Counted from the stretch's first letter, positions 1 through 8,821 are shown. The stretch is 64,000 nt of DNA from Flavonifractor sp. An82 (GCF_002159265.1 NZ_NFHG01000009.1:61430-125429); one strand, 5' to 3'. The notes: generated by a model from the sequence alone, not told the origin. Made by a program: numbers and translations.

Positions 1-1052
1 ATGATCTTCAGGGCACGGGAGATGTCGGAGACGATCTGCTGCCGGTTGTCGCTGCTGCGGGTGGGACCGCCGGCGGAGGTCATGAGCTGGAGGTAGTCTA
101 TGACCACCAGTCCCAGATTATCCACCCGGCGGCACTTGGCGTTCATGTCCGCCACGCTGAGGGAGGGGTTGTCGTCAATGAGGATCTGGGTCTGGTTGAG
201 GGCAGCCGAGGCGGCGGCGATCTTGGACCAGTCCTCCTCCCCCAGCTTGCCGGTGACCAGCTTCTTGTTGTCCACAAAGGCCTCGCCGGAGATGAGGCGC
301 ATGGCCAGCTGCTCCCGGCTCATTTCCAGGGAGAAGAAGACCACCGTCTTGCCGGAGAATTTGCCGGCGTGGAGCAGCATGTTCAGGGCAAAGGAGGTCT
401 TGCCCATGCCGGGGCGGGCGGCCAGCAGAATCAGGTCGGACTTGTTCAGGCCGGAGATGGCCCGGTCCACGTCGGGCAGGCCGGTGGACAGGCCGGGCAC
501 CTCGGAATCGCTGAGGGCCAGCTCGTTGAGCCGCTCGTACACGTTGAGGATCACACTGGAGATGTGGGCCAGTCCCTGGGAGGCACGGCCCTGGCGGATG
601 GCATAGATCCGCTGCTCGGCGGCCTCCAGCACCTCCTGTCCGGTGCCGGTGCCCTCCTGCACCAGGGCGGTCAGGTCCCCGGCGGTCTCGGCGATGCGGC
701 GGAGCAGGGCCTTGTCCTTGACGATGGCCACATACTCCTTCACATTGGCCGCTGTGGGGGTGACCTCCATGAGCTGGAGGATATAGTTCCGGGAGGTATT
801 CTCGTCGTACACCCCGTTCTGGCGCATGTGATCCAGAACGGTCACCGGGTCGATGGTGAGGGAGAAGTTGAACATGGAGTAGATGGTCTCATAGATCTCC
901 CGGTTGGTGCGCAGGTAGAAATCCTCGGGCTTGAGCTCCTCGATGACCTCGGGAATGCACCGGGCGTCAATGAGCATGGCGCCCAGCACGCTCTGCTCGG
1001 CCTCCACGCTGTGGGGCATCTGCCGCAGCAGCAGTTCCTCTTCGGTTGCCAT
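1..1052 (-). CDS. dnaB: Replicative DNA helicase DnaB (3' end cut by window edge)
   Basis: Hexameric 5'-3' helicase that opens the replication fork. About 350 residues are visible from the start at 1052; the C-terminus lies beyond base 1. The N-terminal domain (HSVEAEQSVLGAML near residue 15) is followed by the RecA-like motor with Walker A GMGKTS (K218) and Walker B-like VVIDYLQL. The ATG follows AGGGGAGGTGAAGG. It is the last gene of a leftward gdpP-rplI-dnaB series, a gene order conserved in Firmicutes. The loader candidates of the same machine, dnaD and dnaC, lie at 45-47 kb. Identification is firm. Confidence 0.97.
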   Translation of the reverse strand, partial: MATEEELLLRQMPHSVEAEQSVLGAMLIDARCIPEVIEELKPEDFYLRTNREIYETIYSMFNFSLTIDPVTVLDHMRQNGVYDENTSRNYILQLMEVTPTAANVKEYVAIVKDKALLRRIAETAGDLTALVQEGTGTGQEVLEAAEQRIYAIRQGRASQGLAHISSVILNVYERLNELALSDSEVPGLSTGLPDVDRAISGLNKSDLILLAARPGMGKTSFALNMLLHAGKFSGKTVVFFSLEMSREQLAMRLISGEAFVDNKKLVTGKLGEEDWSKIAAASAALNQTQILIDDNPSLSVADMNAKCRRVDNLGLVVIDYLQLMTSAGGPTRSSDNRQQIVSDISRALKI

Positions 1053-1118
1053 GTTCCTTCACCTCCCCTGGACGGGCCGATGTGGGCATCGGCCCCTACT
1101 CTGTATCTGTTTGATAAT

Positions 1119-1254
1119 CTGTTTTCCGGGGAATTCATTTCTCCGGAAAACACCTCGACCCGCGCCGCGGGGCGCGAAACCGGGGGTATCAAAACCGTTG
1201 TGCCGCAGCGCGGCGCGGCGGTTTTGTATCTAGGGGGTATGGGATACCCCCTAG
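1119..1254 (-). repeat. Modular hairpin intergenic repeat, copy R1
   Basis: Between rplI and dnaB, reading leftward from just after the rplI stop. It has three modules: an 11-bp hairpin (CTAGGGGGTAT, loop CCC), a second hairpin bounded by CAAAACCG and CGGTTTTG, and a third bounded by GTTTTCCGG and CCGGAAAAC. The same module order occurs at 12771-12926 after another stop codon. The outer hairpin differs between copies by compensating changes, so structure is conserved more than sequence. No U-run follows, so it is not a standard terminator. Confidence 0.7.
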
Positions 1255-1260
1255 ATGTTC

Positions 1261-1707
1261 TTAGGCCTCGGCCACGACCACCTTCAGGGTGCCGGTGACC
1301 TCATAGCCCAGCTTCACCTTCAGCTCATAGGTGCCGAAGGCCTTGATGGGCTCGTCCTGGACGATCTTGGTCTTCTGGATGGTGATGCCGTGCTGGGCGC
1401 TGAGGGCGTCGGCGATCTCCTTGGTGGTAACAGCGCCGAAGAGCCGTCCGCCGTTGCCCGCCTTGGCGGTCACCTTGACGGAGAGCTCCTTCAGCTTGGC
1501 GGCGGTGGCCTCGGCCTCCGCCTTCTCGGCGGCCTCCTGAGCCTTCTTGGCCTTCTCCTGCATCTTCATGGTGTTGATATTCTCCGCGGTGGCGGGGACC
1601 GCCAGCTTGCGGGGGAGAAGGAAGTTGCGGGCGTAGCCGTCGCTGGCCTCGATCATCTGGCCCTTCTTGCCCTGGCCCTTTACATCCTGCTGCAAAATCA
1701 CTTTCAT
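1261..1707 (-). CDS. rplI: Large ribosomal subunit protein bL9
   Basis: Protein of 148 residues, the normal length for bL9, which bridges the L1 stalk region of the 50S subunit. The N-terminal signature (VKGQGKKGQMIEASDGYARNFLLP, around residues 9-32) is followed by a long lysine/alanine helix (about 45-75) and the C-terminal RNA-binding domain with the GRLFGAVT motif. It sits between gdpP and dnaB, all leftward. The 53-base gap to gdpP suggests co-transcription from the gdpP promoter. Identification is certain from sequence. Confidence 0.98.
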   Translation of the reverse strand: MKVILQQDVKGQGKKGQMIEASDGYARNFLLPRKLAVPATAENINTMKMQEKAKKAQEAAEKAEAEATAAKLKELSVKVTAKAGNGGRLFGAVTTKEIADALSAQHGITIQKTKIVQDEPIKAFGTYELKVKLGYEVTGTLKVVVAEA

Positions 1708-1760
1708 GGTTATTCGTCCTTTCTTATGGCTGCGGGCAGGTCAGGGACCCGCCCCGATGG

Positions 1761-3755
1761 TTATTCGTCTTCAAGGTATTGGTCAATGGCCTGGAGGAGC
1801 ATCTTGGTGACCTCATCCACGGTCTTGCCGGGTACCTGGGCGCCGGCGGTGGCGGCGTTGCCGCCGCCTCCCAGCTTCTCCAGCACCACCTGTACGTTCA
1901 CATCCCCCATGCTGCGGGCGGACAGGATGACCCGTCCCTCCTGGTCGGGGAAGAGCACAAAGGAGGTGTCGATGCCCGAAATGTTCAGCAGCTCGTCGGC
2001 GGCCTGGGCGGCGGTGATGCGTCCCACGGTATGGTCCACCCGGGCCACGGCGATGCCGTCCTTGTATATCCGGGCGGTCTGGATGATGTCATACCGGGCG
2101 ATGGTGCCCTCCAGATCGTTCTGGAACAGCTTCTTCACGTCGCCGGTGTCGGCGCCGGAGCGGCGCAGGAAGGCGGCCGCCTCAAAGGTGCGGCTGCCGG
2201 TGCGCATGGTAAACTGCTTGGTGTCCAGCACCATGCCCGCCAGCAGGGCCTCCGCCTCGATCTTCAGCAGGTCGGCGGGCTCCAGCAGGTACTGGGACAG
2301 CTCGGTGACCAGCTCACTGGCGGAGGAGGCGTAGGGCTCATGGAAGTTGAGGGCCGCGTCGGCGATATAGGAGGAGGCCCGGCGGTGGTGGTCGATGACC
2401 GCCACCTTGTGCACCGCCTCCAGCAGATCCTGGCTCACCACCTGCTCGGGGCGGTTGGTGTCCACCACCACCAGCAGGCAGTTGGAGTCGGCCAGCAGAA
2501 TGGCGTCCTGGGGGGAGAGGAACACGTCCTTGTACTCGGGCACCTGGCCCAGCCGGTCGCTCATCTCGCTGGCCGGGTTGACCCCCGGCTCCCGCACGAT
2601 ATGGACGGGGGTGCCCTTCTTCCGGGCCATGGCGCACACGCCGGCGGCGGCGCCGATGCAGTCCAGGTCGGGGTACTTGTGGCCCATGACGAACACGGTG
2701 GAGGCATCGGCCATCAGCTCGCCCAGGGCGTTGGCCATAACCCGGCTCTTCACCTTGGTGCGCTTCTCCAGCTCCTTGGTGCGGCCGCCGAAGAACTCGA
2801 AGTTGAACTTGTTCTTCACTACCACCTGGTCGCCGCCCCGGGAGAGGGCCATCTCCACCGACAGAGCGGCGTACTGGAACAGGTCCCCAAAGTTGTCCCC
2901 GTCCTTGCCGATGCCGATGGACAGGGTGGCCTGGATGCCCGAGGGGCTGGTCACCTGGCGCACGGTATCCAGGATGGAGAACTTGCCCTCCTGGAACTGG
3001 GCCAGAAAGCGCTCCTCAAAAAGGAACAGGTAGCGGTCCCGCTCGTACCGGGTAAAGACGCCCTGGGCGGGGGCCACCCACTGGGCCAGCCGGTCGTCGA
3101 TCTCACTGCGCATGGCCGACTTGGCGCTGTCGTTGGCCCCCTTCATCAGCTCCTCGTAGTTGTCCACCGTCAGGATGGCCACCACGGGGCGGGTGGCGTA
3201 GAACTCGTCCCGCACGGTGGCAAAGTCGGTGACGTCCACCCAGTAGGTGGTGGCCAGGTAGCCCCGGGCCCCCTGCTCCTCGGTGCGGACCAGATGGCCG
3301 TACACCAGGAAGCGCCGCTCCCCGATGCGCACCTCGGTGGGGCACTCGGTCTTGCCCTCCATGAGCCAGCGGGAGGAGAAGTCGGGCACCGCCGCGGTGA
3401 TCTTGGTGTCGAAGAGATGCTCCCGCTCCCCGGTGATCTGGAGGAAGCGGTCATTGGACCAGATGACCTCGTCATTTTCCGGCCGGAAAATGACCATGGG
3501 CAGGGGGGCATTCACCATGGTGTCCTTGGTGGCCGAGTCCATATTGCAGGTCACATTCTCGATGTACTTGAGGATCTCCTTCTGCCGCAGGGAATTGCTG
3601 CGGCGGAAATAGAGGTACAGGATCACCACCACCGCCACCTCCGCCGCCGCCGCGGGCAGGGAGAAAAAGGCGGTCACCGCGGCAAATACGATGAGGCATA
3701 CAAAGTACAGCCGCAGACTGGGTTCCACCAGGTGGGATAATTTGTTCTTCCGCAT
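1761..3755 (-). CDS. gdpP: GdpP-type cyclic-di-AMP phosphodiesterase
   Basis: Membrane enzyme of 664 residues expected to hydrolyse c-di-AMP to pApA, controlling cell-wall and potassium homeostasis. Order: two N-terminal membrane helices (about residues 12-60), a PAS-like domain, a degenerate GGDEF domain, then DHH-DHHA1. The DHH signatures are GHKYPDLDCIG (H359) and IDHH (D455), with a glycine-rich GGGGNAATAG segment near the end. The start at 3755 follows GGGAGGT; an upstream ATG at 3824 has no ribosome site. A TTGTTT-17-TATAAT promoter lies just upstream. It heads the gdpP-rplI-dnaB series. Confidence 0.95.
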   Translation of the reverse strand: MRKNKLSHLVEPSLRLYFVCLIVFAAVTAFFSLPAAAAEVAVVVILYLYFRRSNSLRQKEILKYIENVTCNMDSATKDTMVNAPLPMVIFRPENDEVIWSNDRFLQITGEREHLFDTKITAAVPDFSSRWLMEGKTECPTEVRIGERRFLVYGHLVRTEEQGARGYLATTYWVDVTDFATVRDEFYATRPVVAILTVDNYEELMKGANDSAKSAMRSEIDDRLAQWVAPAQGVFTRYERDRYLFLFEERFLAQFQEGKFSILDTVRQVTSPSGIQATLSIGIGKDGDNFGDLFQYAALSVEMALSRGGDQVVVKNKFNFEFFGGRTKELEKRTKVKSRVMANALGELMADASTVFVMGHKYPDLDCIGAAAGVCAMARKKGTPVHIVREPGVNPASEMSDRLGQVPEYKDVFLSPQDAILLADSNCLLVVVDTNRPEQVVSQDLLEAVHKVAVIDHHRRASSYIADAALNFHEPYASSASELVTELSQYLLEPADLLKIEAEALLAGMVLDTKQFTMRTGSRTFEAAAFLRRSGADTGDVKKLFQNDLEGTIARYDIIQTARIYKDGIAVARVDHTVGRITAAQAADELLNISGIDTSFVLFPDQEGRVILSARSMGDVNVQVVLEKLGGGGNAATAGAQVPGKTVDEVTKMLLQAIDQYLEDE

Positions 3756-3795
3756 AGGGACCTCCCAAACGCGTTCAATTACAAGATGACATGTT

Positions 3796-3824
3796 ATTAT
3801 ATCAAAGGTAGCGGCTAAAAACAA
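3796..3824 (-). promoter_or_regulatory. Predicted sigma-A promoter of gdpP
   Basis: Reading leftward, TTGTTT (3824-3819), a 17-base spacer and TATAAT (3801-3796). It ends about 40 bases before the gdpP start and is back-to-back with the ilvE promoter. Confidence 0.7.
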
Positions 3825-3830
3825 GTACGC

Positions 3831-3917
3831 TTGTCCCTCTTCTTCCCCTGTGATACAATAAGGACGGCGGGCATCGGCCGCTATACCGGCCGGTATCTTT
3901 TTCTGCTATTGTATCAC
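3831..3917 (+). promoter_or_regulatory. Predicted ilvE promoter and inverted repeat
   Basis: TTGTCC (3831-3836), 17 bases, TACAAT (3854-3859). An 11-bp perfect inverted repeat, GTGATACAATA (3850-3860) and TATTGTATCAC (3907-3917), overlaps the -10 box and flanks a GC palindrome ATACCGGCCGGTAT followed by CTTTTT. It could be a repressor operator pair or the stem of a leader RNA; the sequence does not decide. Confidence 0.55.
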
Positions 3918-3988
3918 GGTTTACATTCTTTTCCCCTTCACCCTGCCATACTGAAAACAAGCAATGAAACTGCAAGGAGGCCATCCTG

Positions 3989-5053
3989 ATGAAGGAATAT
4001 CCCGTTCAGCGTGCAGCAGTGCTCAAGCCCAAGCCCGACCCCTCCACGCTGGTGTTCGGCAGAACCTTTACCGACCACATGTTTTTGATGGACTACACCG
4101 ACGGCCAGGGCTGGCACGACGGGCGCATCGTCCCCTACGGCCCCATCGCCCTGGACCCCTCCGCCATGGTGTTTCACTACGCCCAGGAGGTCTTTGAGGG
4201 CCTGAAGGCCTACCGCTCCCCCGACGGCACCGTTCAGCTCTTCCGTCCCACTGAGAACATCAAACGCATCAACTCCTCCTGCGAGCGTATGTGCATCCCG
4301 CCCCTGGACGAGGAGGACGCCCTGGCCGCCATCGAGCAGCTGGTGCGGCTGGAGGCCGACTGGGTCCCCGATCAGCCGGGCACCTCTCTGTACATCCGCC
4401 CCTTCATCATCGCCACCACCCCCACTCTGGGCGTCCATGCCGCCCACAACTACATCTTCGCCATCATCACCTGCCCCGTGGGCGCCTACTACGCCGAGGG
4501 CATCAACCCGGTGAAGATCTATGTGGAGAGCGACGACGTCCGGGCCGTCAAGGGCGGCACCGGCTACACCAAGTGCGGCGGCAACTACGCCGCCTCCATC
4601 CGGGCCGGTGAGCGAGCCGAGCAGAACGGCTATGCCCAGGTGCTGTGGCTGGACGGCGTCCACCGCAAGTACATTGAAGAAGTGGGCTCCATGAACGTCA
4701 TGTTCCAGATCGGCGACACGGTGGTCACCCCCATGCTCACCGGCTCCGTCCTCCCCGGCATCACCCGCAAGTCCTGCATCGAGCTGATGCGCGACTGGGG
4801 CCTGAAGGTGGAGGAGCGGCTCATTACCGCCGAGGAGCTCTTTGAAGCTGGCGCCAACGGCACCCTGAAAGAAGCCTGGGGCACCGGCACCGCCGCGGTT
4901 GTCTCCCCCATCGGTGAGATGGGCTGGGAGGACAAGCACGTGGTGGTCAACGAGGGCAAGATCGGCCCTCTGGCCCAGAAGCTGTACGATACCCTCACCG
5001 GCATTCAGTGGGGCACCAAGCCCGATCCCCACGGCTGGGTCGTCAAACTGTAA
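3989..5053 (+). CDS. ilvE: Branched-chain amino acid aminotransferase
   Basis: PLP-dependent class IV aminotransferase of 354 residues. It interconverts leucine, isoleucine and valine with their 2-oxo acids in the cytoplasm. The PLP lysine is K195 in GYTKCGGNYA, and the family motif FEGLKAYR lies near residue 70. The ATG follows AAGGAGG with good spacing. Its own promoter lies at 3831-3859 and a strong terminator at 5080-5118, so it appears monocistronic. Length and motifs fit the long (eukaryote-like, about 350-residue) IlvE class. Confidence 0.95.
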   Translation: MKEYPVQRAAVLKPKPDPSTLVFGRTFTDHMFLMDYTDGQGWHDGRIVPYGPIALDPSAMVFHYAQEVFEGLKAYRSPDGTVQLFRPTENIKRINSSCERMCIPPLDEEDALAAIEQLVRLEADWVPDQPGTSLYIRPFIIATTPTLGVHAAHNYIFAIITCPVGAYYAEGINPVKIYVESDDVRAVKGGTGYTKCGGNYAASIRAGERAEQNGYAQVLWLDGVHRKYIEEVGSMNVMFQIGDTVVTPMLTGSVLPGITRKSCIELMRDWGLKVEERLITAEELFEAGANGTLKEAWGTGTAAVVSPIGEMGWEDKHVVVNEGKIGPLAQKLYDTLTGIQWGTKPDPHGWVVKL

Positions 5054-5079
5054 CCTTCCCATTTCCTATACCTTCCCAG

Positions 5080-5118
5080 ACGAAGGGCGGGGCCGTACGG
5101 CCCCGCCCTTCGTCGTTT
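5080..5118 (+). terminator. Rho-independent terminator of ilvE
   Basis: A 15-bp GC-rich stem (ACGAAGGGCGGGGCC at 5080-5094 and its complement to 5113, loop GTAC) followed by CGTTTTC. Confidence 0.85.
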
Positions 5119-5251
5119 TCTTGGGAAATCGTGACGTTTCCCTGTAGATTTATTTAGCTTTCTTCCCCCAAAACCGCCGCCATGCTACAATCACCTCCAC
5201 GGCTCCAGCCCCAAAGTGGCTGGCCCATTTCATCGAACGAGGTGTTTTGTC

Positions 5252-6265
5252 ATGCATCGACGGAAAACCGCGCCCCTGCTGCTTCTGGCGCTTCTGCTGA
5301 CCCTGTCGGCCTGCGGCCGCCCCACGCTCCCTTTCCTGACCGGAGGGGTAGACGTCCAGGCCGAAGCCGCCCGGCTGGCCAATGCCCAGCTGGGCCAGCT
5401 GGCCGACCGACTCACCACGGAGGAGCGGGGCCGGATCCTGTTCCTGCTGGAGCAGCTGGTCCCCCTGCGGCAGGCCCGTGCCCAGGCAAACCGCTGGGAG
5501 CTGTCTCCCCAGGAGGAGGACCTGGTGGCCCAGCTCAACCAGCTCTATCAGGATCTGACTCAGCGCTATCTGGAGGAGCCCGAGGAGCCGGAGGGGGAAG
5601 AGGAGCCCCCCACCCTGGCCCAATATGAGATCGGGGCGGACGGCACCCTGATCCCCGACAAGTCGGACAAGGCGGAGTACCGGACCCTGTGGGACAAGGT
5701 GAATGCCCTGCTGCCCCAGGGCAGCCTGAAGCCCTTCACCCGCTTCACCATCTTCACCGACGGAGAGGCCGACATTCTGGCCTATGTGGTCCCGGCGGAC
5801 GATGAGGGAGCCCGGTGGGAGCTGGCGGTGGACCCGGAGGACGCCGACGATCCCGTGGAGTTCACTGAGACGGTATACCACGAGTACGCCCACTACCTGA
5901 CCCTCAACAACCATCAGGTCTCCTACGGCGTACCCAAGCGGTACGACTGCTACGGGGAGAACGATATGACCAGCAACCCGGACTCCTACCTCAACGCCTT
6001 CTATCAGCGCTTCTGGAAGGACTATCTGGACGACCGGCTGGCCGACCCGGAAAGTGACAGCTTCTATCTGCGGCATGAGGACGACTTCATCACCAGCTAT
6101 GCCGCCACTGACCCCACCGAGGACATCGCCGAGAGTTTCTCCTATTTCGTCCTCTACGACAAGCCCCAGGGCACGGCGGTATGGGAGCAGAAGCAGAGCT
6201 TCTTTTACGACTACCCCGAGCTGGTGGCCTTCCGGGATCAGGCCCGGGCCAGACTGGGGCTGTGA
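5252..6265 (+). CDS. Lipoprotein with zincin-like HEXXH motif
   Basis: Protein of 337 residues with a basic N-terminus, hydrophobic segment and lipobox LSAC, so it should be lipidated and anchored outside the membrane. The C-terminal half carries HEYAH (H210-H214) and a downstream glutamate in EDIAESF (E294), the arrangement of a gluzincin-type zinc metallopeptidase. No exact family is recognised. The start at 5252 follows CGAGGTG; an earlier in-frame ATG at 5216 would bury the signal peptide. A glutamate-rich linker (about residues 110-120) separates the halves. Substrate unknown. Confidence 0.7.
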   Translation: MHRRKTAPLLLLALLLTLSACGRPTLPFLTGGVDVQAEAARLANAQLGQLADRLTTEERGRILFLLEQLVPLRQARAQANRWELSPQEEDLVAQLNQLYQDLTQRYLEEPEEPEGEEEPPTLAQYEIGADGTLIPDKSDKAEYRTLWDKVNALLPQGSLKPFTRFTIFTDGEADILAYVVPADDEGARWELAVDPEDADDPVEFTETVYHEYAHYLTLNNHQVSYGVPKRYDCYGENDMTSNPDSYLNAFYQRFWKDYLDDRLADPESDSFYLRHEDDFITSYAATDPTEDIAESFSYFVLYDKPQGTAVWEQKQSFFYDYPELVAFRDQARARLGL

Positions 6266-6268
6266 CCC

Positions 6269-7126
6269 TTACCGGGTCAGGGCCCGGAAGCCCCTGGGGG
6301 CCTCCGCCCGGAAGATGCGTTCCTCCCCGCTGAAGGGGTCGGTGAGCACCAGCTCATGGGCGTGGAGGCACAACCGCCCCAGGGGATCGGTTTCGGCACC
6401 GTAGTCCCGGTCTCCGGCCACGGGACAGCCCAGCTCGCTGAGATGGGCCCGGATCTGATTTTTCCGGCCGGTATCCAGATCCACCTCCAAAAGTGCATAT
6501 TTCTTTCCGCGACTCAGGGTGGTATAATGGGTCACCGCCTCCTTGCCGCCGGAGCGCACCGAGTACACCTTGTGGGCGGCGTTCTCCCGCAGCAGAGTGC
6601 GGATGGTGTCGGAATCCCTGGGGGGCGCCCCCTCCACCACCGCCAGATAGCCCCGGCGGCCCACCAGCTCATCCCAGTTGTCCTGAAAGGCCCGCTTGGT
6701 CTCCTCGTCCTTGGCGAAGAGGAGCACGCCGGAGGTGTCCCGGTCCAGCCGGTGGACGATGAACACCCGGCGGCGGGGATCGGACTTGCGGACATAGTCG
6801 GTGGCCAGGCGGTAGGCGGTGCGGTGCTTCTCCTTGTCGCTGGCCATGCTCAGCAGTCCCGCCGGCTTTTCGATGACCAGCAGCCGCCCGTCCTCATAGA
6901 GGATGGGGAAGGGGGCCTTTTTGTCCCCCGCCCCCTGGGGAAGGACGGTGACGGTCTGTCCCGGCATCAGGGGATGGTCGTGGCGGGTGACGGTCTTGCC
7001 GTCCACCTGGACCTGCCCCCGGGTGAGCAGGGATTTGACATTGTTGCGGCTCTTGCCCGCCACATGGGCCAGCAGGAAGGGCAGCAGAGTATCCTGCCCC
7101 TCTACGGAATAGCACTTTTCTTGCAT
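6269..7126 (-). CDS. RluA/RluD-family pseudouridine synthase
   Basis: Protein of 285 residues converting uridine to pseudouridine in rRNA or tRNA. An N-terminal S4-like RNA-binding region (residues about 15-65, RNNVKSLLTRGQVQVDG) precedes the catalytic domain with HRLDRDTSG, whose aspartate (D128) is the expected nucleophile. The C-terminal KNQIRAHLSELGCPVAGD motif is typical. Its end lies 3 bases from the convergent lipoprotein gene. Its start is 31 bases from the divergent nitroreductase. Target site cannot be assigned among RluA/C/D paralogues. Confidence 0.9.
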   Translation of the reverse strand: MQEKCYSVEGQDTLLPFLLAHVAGKSRNNVKSLLTRGQVQVDGKTVTRHDHPLMPGQTVTVLPQGAGDKKAPFPILYEDGRLLVIEKPAGLLSMASDKEKHRTAYRLATDYVRKSDPRRRVFIVHRLDRDTSGVLLFAKDEETKRAFQDNWDELVGRRGYLAVVEGAPPRDSDTIRTLLRENAAHKVYSVRSGGKEAVTHYTTLSRGKKYALLEVDLDTGRKNQIRAHLSELGCPVAGDRDYGAETDPLGRLCLHAHELVLTDPFSGEERIFRAEAPRGFRALTR

Positions 7127-7157
7127 AGTTTCACATCCTGTCAGGAGGTTTTTGGTT

Positions 7158-7886
7158 ATGAACGACGTGCTCCACCAGCTCCACGACCGCAAATCGGTGC
7201 GGGCCTATCTGGAGAAGCCCATTGCCGCGGAGGACAAGCGGGCCATTCTGGAGGCGGCCTGCGCCGCCCCCACAGCAGGCAATCAGCAGCTGTACACCAT
7301 TCTGGATATCACCGACCAGAGCCTGAAGGACACGCTGGCGGAGACCTGCGACCACCAGCCCTTCATCGCCCAGGCCCCCCTGGTGCTCATCTTCTGCGCC
7401 GACTGCCAGAAGTGGTACGACGCCTTTGCCGCCGGGGGCTGCAATCCCCGGAAGCCGGGGGTGGGGGACCTGCTGCTGGCCTGCTCCGACGCCAACATCG
7501 CCGCCCAGAACGCGGTGACCGCCGCCTGGAGCCTGGGGATCGGCTCCTGCTACATCGGGGACATCCTGGAGCAGTACGAGACCCACCGGCATCTGCTGAA
7601 TCTGCCGGAGTACGTGGTGCCCGCCGCCATGGTGGTGTTCGGCTACCCCACCGCTCAGCAGCAGGCCAGAGAGAAGCCCCGCCGCCGGGCCCTGCCCTAC
7701 ATCGTACACCAGAACGGCTACCGCCGGATGGACGCCGGGGAGCTGGAGCGGATGCTCTCCGACAACGCCGGACAGCGGCCCTACGCCGACTGGCTGCGGG
7801 CCTTCTGCGACCGGAAATACAACTCCGACTTCTCCCGGGAGATGAGCCGGTCGGCATCGGAATATCTGAAGGCCTTTCAGGACTGA
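7158..7886 (+). CDS. Nitroreductase-family flavoprotein
   Basis: FMN-dependent oxidoreductase fold of 242 residues. The N-terminal RKSVRAY motif (FMN phosphate contacts) and AAPTAGNQQ are characteristic, and GSCYIGDI lies in the central part. The physiological substrate cannot be told from sequence; the family reduces nitro compounds, quinones or flavins. The ATG at 7158 follows AGGAGG by nine bases. It is divergent from the pseudouridine synthase and convergent with the CsoR-type repressor. Confidence 0.88.
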   Translation: MNDVLHQLHDRKSVRAYLEKPIAAEDKRAILEAACAAPTAGNQQLYTILDITDQSLKDTLAETCDHQPFIAQAPLVLIFCADCQKWYDAFAAGGCNPRKPGVGDLLLACSDANIAAQNAVTAAWSLGIGSCYIGDILEQYETHRHLLNLPEYVVPAAMVVFGYPTAQQQAREKPRRRALPYIVHQNGYRRMDAGELERMLSDNAGQRPYADWLRAFCDRKYNSDFSREMSRSASEYLKAFQD

Positions 7887-7918
7887 GTCATCTACAGGCA
7901 GTATACCGTGCGCCCACA

Positions 7919-7958
7919 CAAAAAACAAGCTGTGCCGCCTTTGCGGCACAGCTTGTTT
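7919..7958 (-). terminator. Terminator of the CsoR-type gene
   Basis: A 16-bp stem (7923-7938 with 7943-7958, loop CTTT) followed leftward by six U residues. It begins at the repressor's stop codon. In the other direction the U-run is poor, so nitroreductase termination is less certain. Confidence 0.85.
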
Positions 7959-8233
7959 CAGCTCATGCGGGAAAAATGCTCAATGGCCTTGGCAAACTCG
8001 GCGATGGTGCGGTCGGCGTCCCCGTGCTCGATGCCGTCCCGGACGCAGTGGTTGAGGTGGCCCTCCAGCACCACCTGCCCCACCTTGTGCAGGGCGCTCT
8101 TGGCGGCGTTGATCTGCATCAGCAGTTCCTCGCAGGGGATATCCTCGTCCACCATCCGGTCGATGGCGTTGAGCTGGCCGATGATCTTTTTCAGTCTGCG
8201 GTGCAGGTTGTCGGCGTCCATACACTGTCTCAT
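7958..8233 (-). CDS. CsoR/RcnR-family metal-sensing repressor
   Basis: All-helical transcriptional repressor of 91 residues (DUF156). It has the CsoR metal site with C34, H59 and C63 in the spacing C-x24-H-x3-C, the copper(I) ligand set, so copper sensing is likelier than nickel or formaldehyde sensing. The start at 8233 follows AAAGGGGAA. No copper ATPase or chaperone gene is next to it, so the regulon is elsewhere or limited to the upstream membrane protein. Copper assignment is inference. Confidence 0.88.
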   Translation of the reverse strand: MRQCMDADNLHRRLKKIIGQLNAIDRMVDEDIPCEELLMQINAAKSALHKVGQVVLEGHLNHCVRDGIEHGDADRTIAEFAKAIEHFSRMS

Positions 8234-8251
8234 GGTAATTCCCCTTTCGGT

Positions 8252-8287
8252 CAAAAAGGGCCGCTGCCTGGGGCAGCGGCTCTTTTT
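8252..8287 (-). terminator. Terminator of the zinc-ribbon membrane gene
   Basis: Stem GGGCCGCTGCC / GGCAGCGGCTC with A/U flanks on both sides, followed leftward by UUUUU. It lies between the membrane gene and the csoR-type gene. Confidence 0.8.
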
Positions 8288-8292
8288 CGGTT

Positions 8293-8688
8293 TCAGCTGC
8301 GTTCTTCGAAGCTGGCGCCGCAGTTGCGGCAGTTGACGGTAATTTTTCCCTTGCCCCGGGGCACTCGCAGGTACTGCCCGCAGTTGGGACACTTGAAGTA
8401 GCGGTGCTCCTTGTCCCGGTGGACGGTGCGCCGCATTTTGAACCAGCGGATCACCGGTCCCGCCAGGGCCAGGAAACGGGCGTTTTCCGCCCGGCGGCGG
8501 TCGATGCGGCGGGAGAAGATGCGCCACAGGTCCCACACCAGAATCACCAGGGCCACCCAGGAGATCCACTCCATATGGGGCAGCCCCGAAACCAGAATCA
8601 GCACCACATACAGGAAAAGCAGGAAAAAGGAGAGATGATCGCTGCCATACCGTCCATACATCAGTTTTCTGAAGAAATTCATGAGCAT
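8293..8688 (-). CDS. Membrane protein with C-terminal zinc ribbon
   Basis: Small protein of 131 residues. Two hydrophobic helices (about residues 18-37 and 40-58) are followed by a basic stretch (RRIDRRRAENAR) and a C-terminal zinc ribbon with CPNC and CRNC pairs. Function unknown. The start at 8688 follows GGAGA; an ATG two codons later is possible. A promoter lies at 8741-8769. A similar two-helix/zinc-ribbon design recurs in the gene at 9933-10175. Confidence 0.75.
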   Translation of the reverse strand: MLMNFFRKLMYGRYGSDHLSFFLLFLYVVLILVSGLPHMEWISWVALVILVWDLWRIFSRRIDRRRAENARFLALAGPVIRWFKMRRTVHRDKEHRYFKCPNCGQYLRVPRGKGKITVNCRNCGASFEERS

Positions 8689-8740
8689 GAAATACGGTCG
8701 TCTCCTTCAATGTAAAATAGGATACACTTTTGATGTCTCT

Positions 8741-8769
8741 ATGATAGCGCCTGCGGCTTTTTTCGTCAA
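8741..8769 (-). promoter_or_regulatory. Predicted promoter of the zinc-ribbon membrane gene
   Basis: Reading leftward: TTGACG, 17 bases, TATCAT, about 50 bases before the gene at 8688. Confidence 0.65.
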
Positions 8770-8821
8770 GAACGCAACCGTAAACATTTCATGAACGATG
8801 GACCGGAAGTCATTGTCCCCC

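Noticed and set aside
369..1298. Long rightward frame over dnaB
   Set aside because: It is an antisense shadow of GC-rich codons of dnaB, with no ribosome site.
1779..3740. 653-codon rightward frame over gdpP
   Set aside because: Histidine/glycine/valine-rich shadow of the gdpP coding strand; gdpP has full domain motifs.
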